The notes under the pieces were generated by a model. That model was not told the origin of the DNA and did no database searches. It saw only the letters and a program-made list of their open reading frames with translations. A stretch of DNA of 26,637 nt. It comes from Oscillospiraceae bacterium (GTDB taxonomy: Bacteria; Bacillota; Clostridia; Oscillospirales; Ruminococcaceae). Position 1 is the first letter of the stretch, and each line of letters begins with the position of its first letter. Positions 1 to 6,910 of this stretch are shown here, one piece after another. Location of the stretch: contig JAEDMB010000007.1 of assembly GCA_016303235.1 (NCBI GenBank), forward strand, positions 1 through 26,637, written 5' to 3'. Both the position numbers and the translations under genes were made by a program.

Positions 1-159
1 AGACTTCCTGAAATAAACAGGCAACTTGCAAGGGAAGTTAAAAGCATACTTGAAATAAATAAAAAGGAACGCCATATCCGTGGCGGAATGGCTACAAAAA
101 TGAAATATCAGCGTATTGCGGAAGAAATTAAAAAACGCAAGTCCGAGCATGCTTTCTGA
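1..159 (+). CDS. 3' end of an unidentified gene (partial)
   Basis: Frame 1 is open from the first base to a TGA at 157-159, giving 52 C-terminal residues. The tail is rich in Lys, Arg and Glu and contains RHIRGGMATKMKYQ, then ends KKRKSEHAF. It looks like a real basic helical protein tail rather than a chance frame, because a strong hairpin follows the stop by 14 bases. I do not recognise the family, and the rest of the gene lies outside the window. Confidence 0.6.
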   Translation, partial: RLPEINRQLAREVKSILEINKKERHIRGGMATKMKYQRIAEEIKKRKSEHAF

Positions 160-173
160 ATATAAAAAACAAC

Positions 174-201
174 GACTGCCCCATTTATTAACAGGGCAGT
201 C
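174..201 (+). terminator. hairpin after the partial gene, likely terminator
   Basis: GACTGCCC (174-181) pairs perfectly with GGGCAGTC (194-201) across a 12-base loop, 14 bases after the stop of the partial gene. There is no clean T-run after it, so it is a weak intrinsic terminator or a 3' processing hairpin. Confidence 0.5.
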
Positions 202-232
202 AAATCTATATTAAAGCGAAAAATTAAACTGC

Positions 233-259
233 ACTGCCCTGAAGCTTTTCACGGGCAGT
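233..259 (-). terminator. second hairpin with the same ACTGCCC arms
   Basis: ACTGCCC (233-239) pairs with GGGCAGT (253-259), the same arm sequence as the hairpin at 174-201. On the minus strand it starts 2 bases after the stop of the open frame at 262-417, where a terminator for a minus-strand gene would lie. The four arms could also pair with each other in alternative ways. Confidence 0.4.
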
Positions 260-261
260 TA

Positions 262-417
262 TTACACCACTTCAAAGGGCATTGTTTCCTGCGAAACCGT
301 AAAGTTTAATCCTTCGCTATAATATTTTATGCTGTTTTTTGCTTTTTGCAACATGTAATTTTTGTCAGATTTATGTAACCATTTAAAAATATTCTGTAAA
401 AAAATGTAAATTTTCTG
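262..417 (-). pseudogene. possible minus-strand gene remnant or small ORF
   Basis: On the minus strand 51 codons are open from after a TAA at 418-420 to a TAA at 262-264. The only ATG is at 352-354, which would give 30 residues, and it has no Shine-Dalgarno sequence. The predicted residues look protein-like (for example KYYSEGLNFTVSQETMPFEV), and a hairpin follows the stop directly. It may be the 3' remnant of a decayed gene. The rest of the 160-525 gap holds two hairpins, the promoter of the next gene and AT-rich sequence. Confidence 0.25.
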
Positions 418-420
418 TTA

Positions 421-449
421 TTGTATTTTACTTTTCTTTCTGATATAAT
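421..449 (+). promoter_or_regulatory. promoter of the VWA lipoprotein cluster
   Basis: TTGTAT (421-426), a 17-base spacer, and TATAAT (444-449) preceded by TGA, an extended -10. The -35 is poor but the extended -10 compensates. The predicted leader is about 70 bases. It contains a 7-bp dyad, ATCAGAA at 453-459 and TTCTGAT at 482-488, followed by a run of Ts. Confidence 0.6.
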
Positions 450-525
450 TTAATCAGAAAATTTTTTATGCCCCGAAACAATTCTGATATTTTTTTACAC
501 TATATTTATAAAGGAGGTATATTTT

Positions 526-2088
526 ATGAAATATAAAATTAAAATATCTGCACTTTCAGTATCATGTATGCTTATGATGTCGCTTTTTACAGGTTGCGGT
601 CAGGATATAAGTATGAATGATGATATAAAATCTTCGGAACAAAATGCCGGTATGAATTACATAGAAGTGCAGGAGAATTTGGACGCTGAAATAAATCAGC
701 CAATGAATACAGAGGAATATAATTCGGTTACGGAATCGGGATTCAAAAATCCTCAGCTTGAACCCCTTTCAACTTTTTCAGCCGATGTCGATACAGCTTC
801 ATATACAAATATAAGACGCTTTATTAATAATGGTCAGGAAATACCTGAAGGTGCTGTCAGAATCGAAGAAATGCTTAACTACTTCTCTTATGACTATCCC
901 GAACCTCAGGGCGATACACCTTTCAGTACGTCCGTTGAAATATCCGACTGCCCCTGGAATCAGAATACAAAGCTTATGTGTATAGGATTACAGACAAAAA
1001 AACTTGATAAGCAAAGTATGCCTGATTCAAATATTGTATTTCTGATAGATTCATCAGGTTCTATGAACAGTGCGGACAAGTTACCACTTGTACAGTCAGC
1101 GTTTGCAATGCTTACCGAAAATATGAATCCAAATGACAGGATTTCAATAGTTACATATGCAAGCGGTAATGATACACTAATATCAGGTACAACGGTAAAT
1201 CAGAAAGATGAAATTTTTGACGCTCTTTATTCAATTACTGCCGGAGGTTCTACAAACGGTTCGGGCGGTATTGAATCCGCATATGCTCTTGCTGAACAGT
1301 ATTTCATTGAGGGCGGAAACAATCGTGTTATACTTGCTACTGACGGCGATTTGAATGTTGGTATTACAAGCGAAAGCGAACTTAAAAAACTTGTGGAGAA
1401 AAAACGTAAAAGCGGTATATATCTTTCTGTACTCGGATTCGGTACAGGCAATATAAAGGATAACAAAATGGAAACTCTTGCCGATAATGGCAACGGAAAT
1501 TACAGCTATATCGACTCTGTCAATGAAGCAGAAAAAGTTCTTGTAAACGAAATGGGCGGAACTCTTTTCACAGTTGCAAAAGATGTCAAATTTCAGGTAG
1601 AATTTAATCCGTCACAAGTCAAGGGATACCGTCTTATAGGCTACGATAACAGACTGCTTAACGCTTCCGACTTTGAGGACGATTCAAAGGACGCTGGCGA
1701 AATAGGTGCAGGTCACAGCGTTACTGTTCTTTATGAGGTTGCACTCACAGGTTCTGAACAGGAAATTCCCGAATATAATCTCGAATTTTCACAGAATCAA
1801 GATTCAGAAAGAGAAGAAATATGCAAGGTATCAACACGCTATAAGCCGATAGATTCCGATGAAAGTATTCTTGATGAAACAATGATTGACAAATCATATA
1901 TATCTGATACCCCCTCCGATGATTTGATTTTCGCCGGAGTTGTTGCGGAATTTGGTATGCTTCTGAAAGATTCCGAATACAAGGGAAATTCAAGCTATGA
2001 GGATATTATTTCAAGACTCGGAAATTTCAATACTGATGATACATCAAAACAGGAATTTTTAAATTTAGTAAAAAAGGTTAAGGAGTAA
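526..2088 (+). CDS. YfbK-type VWA-domain lipoprotein
   Basis: A 520-residue secreted lipoprotein. The signal peptide ends in a lipobox FTGC with Cys24 as the lipidation site, so the protein should sit on the outer face of the membrane. Residues about 75-165 match the N-terminal region of YfbK-type VWA proteins (STFSADVDTASYTNIRRF). The VWA domain runs about 168-335 and has an intact metal-ion-dependent adhesion site: DSSGS at 175-179, a Thr near 243 and TDGD near 272. The C-terminal third fits the DUF3520 region of the same family. Start: AAGGAGG at 511-517 lies 8 bases before the ATG. The next gene begins 5 bases after the stop. Family function is poorly known; metal-dependent protein binding at the cell surface is inferred. 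Confidence 0.85.
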   Translation: MKYKIKISALSVSCMLMMSLFTGCGQDISMNDDIKSSEQNAGMNYIEVQENLDAEINQPMNTEEYNSVTESGFKNPQLEPLSTFSADVDTASYTNIRRFINNGQEIPEGAVRIEEMLNYFSYDYPEPQGDTPFSTSVEISDCPWNQNTKLMCIGLQTKKLDKQSMPDSNIVFLIDSSGSMNSADKLPLVQSAFAMLTENMNPNDRISIVTYASGNDTLISGTTVNQKDEIFDALYSITAGGSTNGSGGIESAYALAEQYFIEGGNNRVILATDGDLNVGITSESELKKLVEKKRKSGIYLSVLGFGTGNIKDNKMETLADNGNGNYSYIDSVNEAEKVLVNEMGGTLFTVAKDVKFQVEFNPSQVKGYRLIGYDNRLLNASDFEDDSKDAGEIGAGHSVTVLYEVALTGSEQEIPEYNLEFSQNQDSEREEICKVSTRYKPIDSDESILDETMIDKSYISDTPSDDLIFAGVVAEFGMLLKDSEYKGNSSYEDIISRLGNFNTDDTSKQEFLNLVKKVKE

Positions 2089-2093
2089 TCATT

Positions 2094-3476
2094 ATGAAAA
2101 ATAAAATAAAAATATCAGCACTTTCAGTATCATGTATGCTTATTATGTCGCTTTTTACGGGTTGCGGTGCAGATATGACAGATACATCATTGACTATGGG
2201 AGAAAAAGCTCCCGAAAAAAATTCGGCAGAAATAGTAAAAGAAGATTCCGCCTCATCTGTTGCTGAAGAAGTTCCCGCTGAAGAATATGCTGAAGTAGCC
2301 GAAGAATTTGCCGATGATGAATTTATAGCTGACAGAGCTTCTGAAAGCGAAATGTCCTTCAAAAAAACTGATATGGATACTGTTGCCGGTGAGCCTGCCG
2401 GAGAACCTGCAATTGAACCTATTGAAGAACCTACAGAAATTACTCCTGAAGCCGGACTCCTTACTGCCGGAGAATGGAACGACAATGATAACTGGGGATT
2501 TTTTCAGAATCTTGTAAACTCCAATACGATAGAATTTCCGGTATTCAATATAAATCCTGTAAACCGTACAGAGGTAAATGTCAAAAATGAATCCGGTGAA
2601 CCGTCCGTTAATGCAAGAGTGGAAATGCTTTCCGCTGACGGCTCTGTAATATGGACTTCAATAACTGACAAGGACGGAAAAGCATATCTTTTCTATGAAA
2701 ATGATAATCTTCCGGAAAAATTCCGTGTATCATTCGGGGAAACATCTCAGGAATTTGAAATCGCAAAAAATGAAATTTCTTCCGAGGGCGGACAAGGTTC
2801 ATCTGTTACGGCAATTCCGGAAAATACTGATATTACATTCAGTTCAACAGGCGAATTATATCCCGCTACTGATATTATGTTTATAGTCGATTCGACAGGC
2901 TCAATGTCCGATGAAATGCTTTTCCTACAAAGTGAATTTTCAGCTATTGCAAACGAAACAGGTACTGACAACGTAAGATATTCCGTAAACTTCTATCGTG
3001 ATGAGGGTGACGATTATGTTACAAAGTGCTTTGATTTCACAAATGATATATCCGAACTTCAGCAGACTCTCAACAACGAACGTGCTGACGGCGGAGGAGA
3101 TACTCCCGAAGCCGTTACGGAAATTCTTGACGAAACTATGAATAAATCCGACTGGGGAGAAAATTCCGTAAAGCTTGCATTTATGATTTTTGACGCTCCT
3201 CCGCACTCCGACCGTGATAACCTTGATATGCTTAACAATGCAGTAAAAACCGCTTCCGAAAAGGGTATAAGAATTATTCCGGTAGTATCTTCAAATTCCG
3301 ACCGTGATACCGAACTTTTCGGACGTGCATTGAGTATCTGCACTAATGGTACTTATGTTTTTCTTACAGATGATTCCGGCATAGGCGATTCACATCTTGA
3401 ACCTATAATAGGCGACTATGAAGTCGAAAAGCTTTACGATATAATCATCAGAGTTATAAACGAATACAGACAGTAA
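2094..3476 (+). CDS. second VWA-domain lipoprotein with Ig-like region
   Basis: A 460-residue lipoprotein whose first 25 codons are almost the same as those of the gene before it, with lipidation again at Cys24. Residues about 35-118 form an acidic, Glu/Pro/Ala-rich linker. Around 124-137 is TAGEWNDNDNWGFF, a short motif I associate with secreted VWA proteins. Residues about 157-225 look like a carboxypeptidase-regulatory or Ig-like beta domain. The VWA domain fills about 258-455 with metal-site motif DSTGS at 266-270, and is closer to substrate-like VWA proteins than to YfbK. AAGGAG (2080-2085) is inside the end of the upstream gene, so the two are probably translationally coupled. A two-hairpin repeat follows the stop. 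Function unknown. Confidence 0.8.
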   Translation: MKNKIKISALSVSCMLIMSLFTGCGADMTDTSLTMGEKAPEKNSAEIVKEDSASSVAEEVPAEEYAEVAEEFADDEFIADRASESEMSFKKTDMDTVAGEPAGEPAIEPIEEPTEITPEAGLLTAGEWNDNDNWGFFQNLVNSNTIEFPVFNINPVNRTEVNVKNESGEPSVNARVEMLSADGSVIWTSITDKDGKAYLFYENDNLPEKFRVSFGETSQEFEIAKNEISSEGGQGSSVTAIPENTDITFSSTGELYPATDIMFIVDSTGSMSDEMLFLQSEFSAIANETGTDNVRYSVNFYRDEGDDYVTKCFDFTNDISELQQTLNNERADGGGDTPEAVTEILDETMNKSDWGENSVKLAFMIFDAPPHSDRDNLDMLNNAVKTASEKGIRIIPVVSSNSDRDTELFGRALSICTNGTYVFLTDDSGIGDSHLEPIIGDYEVEKLYDIIIRVINEYRQ

Positions 3477-3484
3477 TTTTTTTC

Positions 3485-3556
3485 AGAGGGGACGCTGTCC
3501 CCTCCGAACCTCCCCTGCAAGCCTTTTGAAAAAGGCTTGACCGAAAACTTTTTTTC
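3485..3556 (+). repeat. two-hairpin gene-end repeat, copy 1
   Basis: Starts 9 bases after the stop of the second VWA gene. Hairpin 1 pairs GAGGGGAC (3486-3493) with GTCCCCTC (3497-3504). Hairpin 2 pairs CAAGCCTTTT (3518-3527) with AAAAGGCTTG (3530-3539). A conserved ACCTCCCC lies between them, and ACCGAAAACTTTTT follows. The inverted relative at 3747-3819 has the same layout. It probably ends transcripts or protects their 3' ends. Confidence 0.7.
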
Positions 3557-3569
3557 AGAGGTGATATAT

Positions 3570-3707
3570 ATGAAAAAAATTCTTATTGTATGTATGTTGA
3601 TTTCGGGACTGCTTACAGGCTGTAAGGGTGAGACAATCACTTCCGAAAGCTATCCGGCACAAATTCATAATATCTATGACATCATAATAACAGAAAAAAA
3701 TAAATAA
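3570..3707 (+). CDS. small lipoprotein, 45 residues
   Basis: A short ORF with a full set of gene signals. GAGGTGAT at 3558-3565, close to the consensus Shine-Dalgarno sequence, lies 4 bases before the ATG. The protein starts MKKILIVCMLISGLLTGCKG, a short signal peptide with lipobox LTGC and lipidation at Cys18. Only 27 residues follow, ending in TEKNK. A perfect terminator hairpin sits just after the stop. The mature peptide would be a tiny membrane-anchored tail. It follows two VWA lipoproteins on the same strand and may be co-transcribed by read-through of repeat copy 1. No family recognised. It could be a truncated lipoprotein or a true small membrane protein. Confidence 0.6.
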   Translation: MKKILIVCMLISGLLTGCKGETITSESYPAQIHNIYDIIITEKNK

Positions 3708-3711
3708 AAAC

Positions 3712-3734
3712 GGGCGGAAAACAAAATTCCGCCC
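3712..3734 (+). terminator. terminator after the small lipoprotein
   Basis: GGGCGGAA (3712-3719) pairs with TTCCGCCC (3727-3734) with a 7-base loop, 4 bases after the stop at 3707. A short T/A tract follows. The stem closely resembles the one after metK. Confidence 0.65.
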
Positions 3735-3746
3735 TTAAAATTTAAT

Positions 3747-3819
3747 AAAAGTTTTTTGGTCAAGCTTTTTTTCAAAAAAGCTTGCGGGGGAGGTCTGGAG
3801 GAGGCAGAGTCCCCTCCAG
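3747..3819 (-). repeat. two-hairpin gene-end repeat, copy 2 (inverted)
   Basis: Read on the minus strand, it starts directly after the TAG stop (3820-3822) of the substrate-binding protein gene. CTGGAGG (3795-3801 plus strand) pairs with CCTCCAG (3813-3819). CAAGCTTTTTT (3761-3771) pairs with AAAAAAGCTTG (3774-3784). The order of blocks matches copy 1, with differing bases in the stems that keep pairing. It is oriented relative to its upstream gene in the same way as copy 1. Confidence 0.7.
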
Positions 3820-5454
3820 CTAATCAAAGTTTTTCGCATACTGGAAATTTACTGCCTGCGAAAAAGGTTCGTATAAAATATCCGTGTTTTCGGATTTCAT
3901 TACAAGATAGGTATTTTTATAGAATACCGGAATATAGCAATACTGATTAAGAATATCCTTTTCTATATCAGAAAATGCACTTACATAATCCTGAGCATTT
4001 GCGATATAAGATAAATCCGTTATTGATTGTTTTGTATCGTCTTTTATATCAAAATACGGATTTTTTGCAAACTGGTAAAGAAATGAAATTCCGCTGTTGT
4101 AGTCTGCTGTAACGGGATATAATGCTATTGAATAATCTCCCTTGTCAAGGCGTGAATAGAAATTTTTTTCTGTAACTTCTTCAATGCCTATATATATTCC
4201 GAGCAAATCACTCCACTGCTGTGAAAGAACGTGAAGTTCATCGGGATTGACACTTTCATTGCATACAAGAATTTTTACAGGGTCAAAAGTTTCACGGTTA
4301 AGTTCCGATTTTGCTTTTTCAAGATATTCAAGAGACTTTTTCTCATCATATACGGAAAGCGTATCATCTGCCGAAAGTTCTCTGTAACTTCTTCCGAGAA
4401 GTGTGACTGCCGGAGCTATAAGACCGCCAGCCATTTCGACATCATTGTCGATTTTTTCCTTTGCGGATTCCCTGTTTATTCCGTATGCAAGAGCCTTTCT
4501 GAGATTTTCATTTGAATATATCGGGTCTTTTTTATTAAATATCAGTCCGAGCGTTATTGAACGGTATGAATCATATGAATATTTTTTCTTTGAAAATCTG
4601 CTGTCAAATTCGAGAGTGCTTATGCAGTCCAAATCACTGGAAATAAATTCGGAATTTATATCCTCCTGAGAATCCTCTATGCTGAAACTTAAATAAGACG
4701 GATAAACTTTATCATACTGACTGTTTACGCTGTTGCGTTTCATATAAAGTATATTGTGATTTCCATAGGGGTCATAGAACCACTGACGCATAAAAAACGC
4801 ACCGTTTGAAATTACTGAATCTTCATCAAGACCGTATCTGCCTTTTGTACTGTAAAAAAATTCTTCATTGCATGGAAGTGCCGGAGTAGTTGTCAGAAGT
4901 TTAAGGAAATCTGCACTTGAATGTTCAAGCTGAAATACAAGCGTATAGTCATCTTCGGCATATACACCGACTTCCTCCGGAGAAAGTCTGCCGTTCAGAA
5001 TTTTTTCACTGTTTTTTATGCAGATGAAATTTCCGGCAAGCTCCGACCTTGTTTCCGGATTGAAAAGCCTCTGAAATGCAAAAACATAGTCATGTGCCGT
5101 AACCGGAAAATATTCGCCCTCGCTGTAATCCTCGTCACCGTCAGTATCCCTGAACCAGTAATTGTCTTTCCGTAGCTTGAATTTATATGAAAGACCGTCA
5201 GCGGAAATCTCATAACTTTCGGCATTGTCATTTACAACAGCACCGTCAGAATCAAGTGAAAGAAGTCCGCTGAACATATTTGAAATTACTGTTCTTGATG
5301 ATACATCATCAGCAATCTGAGGGTCAAGGCTCTGAGGATTCTTATAGAGTGATGCATCGAACATTTCACCGCTTCCGTCATTTGTATCACTTCCGCATGA
5401 TACAAGAAATGACAGTGCAAAAACAAGGGATAAAATAAAGGCTGATTTTTTCAA
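3820..5454 (-). CDS. peptide-type ABC transporter substrate-binding lipoprotein
   Basis: A 544-residue extracytoplasmic solute-binding protein of the SBP_bac_5 (OppA/DppA) family, expected to capture peptides or similar ligands for an ABC importer. The leader ends in VSC, with lipidation at Cys20. The N-terminal SLDPQIADD and FSGLLSLDSDG segments and the later SYKFKLRKDNYWFRDTD segment are typical of the family, and the length is normal. The start is TTG at 5454: AGGAG lies 10 bases upstream and no ATG fits the signal peptide. The stop of the upstream VanY-like gene is 23 bases away, so they are probably one operon. No permease or ATPase gene is nearby, making it an orphan binding protein. 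A repeat copy abuts its stop codon. Confidence 0.85.
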   Translation of the reverse strand: MKKSAFILSLVFALSFLVSCGSDTNDGSGEMFDASLYKNPQSLDPQIADDVSSRTVISNMFSGLLSLDSDGAVVNDNAESYEISADGLSYKFKLRKDNYWFRDTDGDEDYSEGEYFPVTAHDYVFAFQRLFNPETRSELAGNFICIKNSEKILNGRLSPEEVGVYAEDDYTLVFQLEHSSADFLKLLTTTPALPCNEEFFYSTKGRYGLDEDSVISNGAFFMRQWFYDPYGNHNILYMKRNSVNSQYDKVYPSYLSFSIEDSQEDINSEFISSDLDCISTLEFDSRFSKKKYSYDSYRSITLGLIFNKKDPIYSNENLRKALAYGINRESAKEKIDNDVEMAGGLIAPAVTLLGRSYRELSADDTLSVYDEKKSLEYLEKAKSELNRETFDPVKILVCNESVNPDELHVLSQQWSDLLGIYIGIEEVTEKNFYSRLDKGDYSIALYPVTADYNSGISFLYQFAKNPYFDIKDDTKQSITDLSYIANAQDYVSAFSDIEKDILNQYCYIPVFYKNTYLVMKSENTDILYEPFSQAVNFQYAKNFD

Positions 5455-5477
5455 CTTTCCTGTACTCCTGAAAGAAT

Positions 5478-6485
5478 TTAATTAAGCGTAACCGTAACTA
5501 TAAAGCCGTCTATATTGTTGCCTGATATTGTATATGTTTTGTCTGTCGGAACGGGAACTTCCGTAACATTGTTTACATTTGCAGGGACATAATAAATATC
5601 ATAATTTTTTGTACCGTCAGTGACTTTAAGGGGTTTATCCTTATTGTATGACTTTATATTTTCAATATACTCCTCAAGAGTAAGATTATTCTGTGCAATA
5701 TATATTGCGTGAGGAACTCCCACATATCTGAATCTGTATGTACTTGACGGCATACCTGTTATCAAGTCCTTGCTTACGGGATACCTTAATATAAAGCCAT
5801 AATTCTGCATATTGTCATAAATCCATGAATAAACTCCCTCATCAAGCAGATAATAGGAAGTTCCGTCTGCGGGGAAAGAACCGAGTGCAAAGCTCCTTGC
5901 GGTATTGTAATCGGAATATCCGCCTGTAACATCAGTTTTATTTCCGCTGACCTGCTTGTCCTGTTCCTCCTTTGAACGGTATGCCTCTATAACTCTTATA
6001 TCAGTATTGTTGTTTGCCTTATAGTAAGCCTCCATCATAGCATTGAGCTGATTTATAACACTGCTTTCGAGAGATACTTCCATATCCTTGACAGTATAGT
6101 AATCGTTTCTGTTGCTGTATATATCAACAATATTCAAATCTTCTGTGAATTTATATTCATAAGTTTTGTTTACAAGAACCAAATCGCCCTTGTTAATTTC
6201 GGAATATTCAAGCTTCTGAACAGTAAAATCCGGATTTTCCGTAACAGGTTCAGTTGCAGTAATTTCTGCAGGTTCGGTATTATCTGCCTGTGATGATTCT
6301 TCAGTTGTATTCTGAACCGGCTGTGATGAAATTACAACGGAACTTTCATCATTTTTTCCGGAACAGCTTCCTATGCATGAAACAAGCAGAACAATCAGAA
6401 TTATAAAAAGAACTCCGACAGCAATAACTCTGTCGTATCTGAGTTTACGGCGTTTCTTTTTTCCTTTTCCGTTACTGGCACTCAT
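5478..6485 (-). CDS. VanY-fold membrane protein lacking zinc-site residues
   Basis: A 335-residue protein with a Lys/Arg-rich cytoplasmic N-terminus, one membrane segment at about 18-42, a Ser/Thr/Glu linker to about 85, and a region that follows the VanY D-Ala-D-Ala carboxypeptidase fold. Fold landmarks remain: EAYRSKEEQ (167-175), GFILRYPVSKDLITG (230-244) and RFRYVGVPHA (251-260). The active site does not. The usual SEHxxGxxxD motif reads SDYNTARSFA, so His becomes Tyr193 and Asp becomes Ala200. The EPWH motif reads SSTYR, so His becomes Arg251 and the catalytic Glu is gone. It probably binds cell-wall peptide or a protein without cutting it. GGAAG lies before the ATG. It heads an operon with the substrate-binding protein gene. 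Confidence 0.75.
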   Translation of the reverse strand: MSASNGKGKKKRRKLRYDRVIAVGVLFIILIVLLVSCIGSCSGKNDESSVVISSQPVQNTTEESSQADNTEPAEITATEPVTENPDFTVQKLEYSEINKGDLVLVNKTYEYKFTEDLNIVDIYSNRNDYYTVKDMEVSLESSVINQLNAMMEAYYKANNNTDIRVIEAYRSKEEQDKQVSGNKTDVTGGYSDYNTARSFALGSFPADGTSYYLLDEGVYSWIYDNMQNYGFILRYPVSKDLITGMPSSTYRFRYVGVPHAIYIAQNNLTLEEYIENIKSYNKDKPLKVTDGTKNYDIYYVPANVNNVTEVPVPTDKTYTISGNNIDGFIVTVTLN

Positions 6486-6522
6486 TTAAAAACTTCCTTT
6501 CATGAAAATTTAATCAGTATTC

Positions 6523-6551
6523 ATTATATCATAAAAATTTACTCTTGTAAA
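6523..6551 (-). promoter_or_regulatory. promoter of the VanY-like/SBP operon
   Basis: On the minus strand TTTACA (6551-6546), a 17-base spacer and TATAAT (6528-6523) preceded by TGA. The leader is short, and GGAAG precedes the start at 6485. Confidence 0.75.
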
Positions 6552-6602
6552 CAGTATTTTTTAAAATTTACCGAATACTCTTTCAAAAATATTATTTTTC
6601 TA

Positions 6603-6631
6603 TTGATTTTTTTCGGAATATGATATATAAT
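6603..6631 (+). promoter_or_regulatory. promoter of the TSCPD/ydcF operon
   Basis: TTGATT (6603-6608), a 17-base spacer and TATAAT (6626-6631). Divergent from the promoter at 6523-6551. The leader to the start at 6668 is about 30 bases. Confidence 0.65.
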
Positions 6632-6667
6632 AATATATAATATAAAAAGAAAGGAATGATATTTTCT

Positions 6668-6910
6668 ATGGAATATACATATGTTCCCAAGGGCGTATGC
6701 TCAAGACTTATCAGCTTTGAAGTTGAAAACGGCATTGTAAAAAACGTTAAGTTTACTGGTGGCTGTAACGGTAATCTTAAAGGAATCGCAAGCCTTGTCG
6801 AGGGTATGGACGTTGAAAGCGTTATAAAAAGACTTGAAGGAATTAAATGCGGTATGAAACAGACTTCATGTCCTGACCAGCTTTCAGAAGCTCTCAAACA
6901 GGCTTTATGA
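6668..6910 (+). CDS. TSCPD-domain protein (TIGR03905 family)
   Basis: An 80-residue protein that is one TSCPD domain from end to end: PKGVCSRLISFEVE, KFTGGCNGNLKGI and the name motif TSCPDQL near the C-terminus. The domain also occurs at the C-terminus of some ribonucleotide reductases, where its Cys residues can bind metal. The stand-alone family has no known function. Start: an ATG at 6656 touches the AAGGA (6651-6655) and is too close to be used. ATG 6668 gives the family's usual N-terminus (MEYTYVPKG) and a 12-base spacing. Its TGA overlaps the next ATG (ATGA), so translation is coupled to the YdcF-family gene. Confidence 0.85.
   Translation: MEYTYVPKGVCSRLISFEVENGIVKNVKFTGGCNGNLKGIASLVEGMDVESVIKRLEGIKCGMKQTSCPDQLSEALKQAL

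Noticed and set aside
3756..3950. Plus-strand ORF running from the repeat into the substrate-binding gene
   Set aside because: It translates the hairpin repeat and the antisense of a clear gene.
6656..6667. ATG at 6656 as start of the TSCPD protein
   Set aside because: It touches the AAGGA sequence with no spacing; the family N-terminus begins at 6668.
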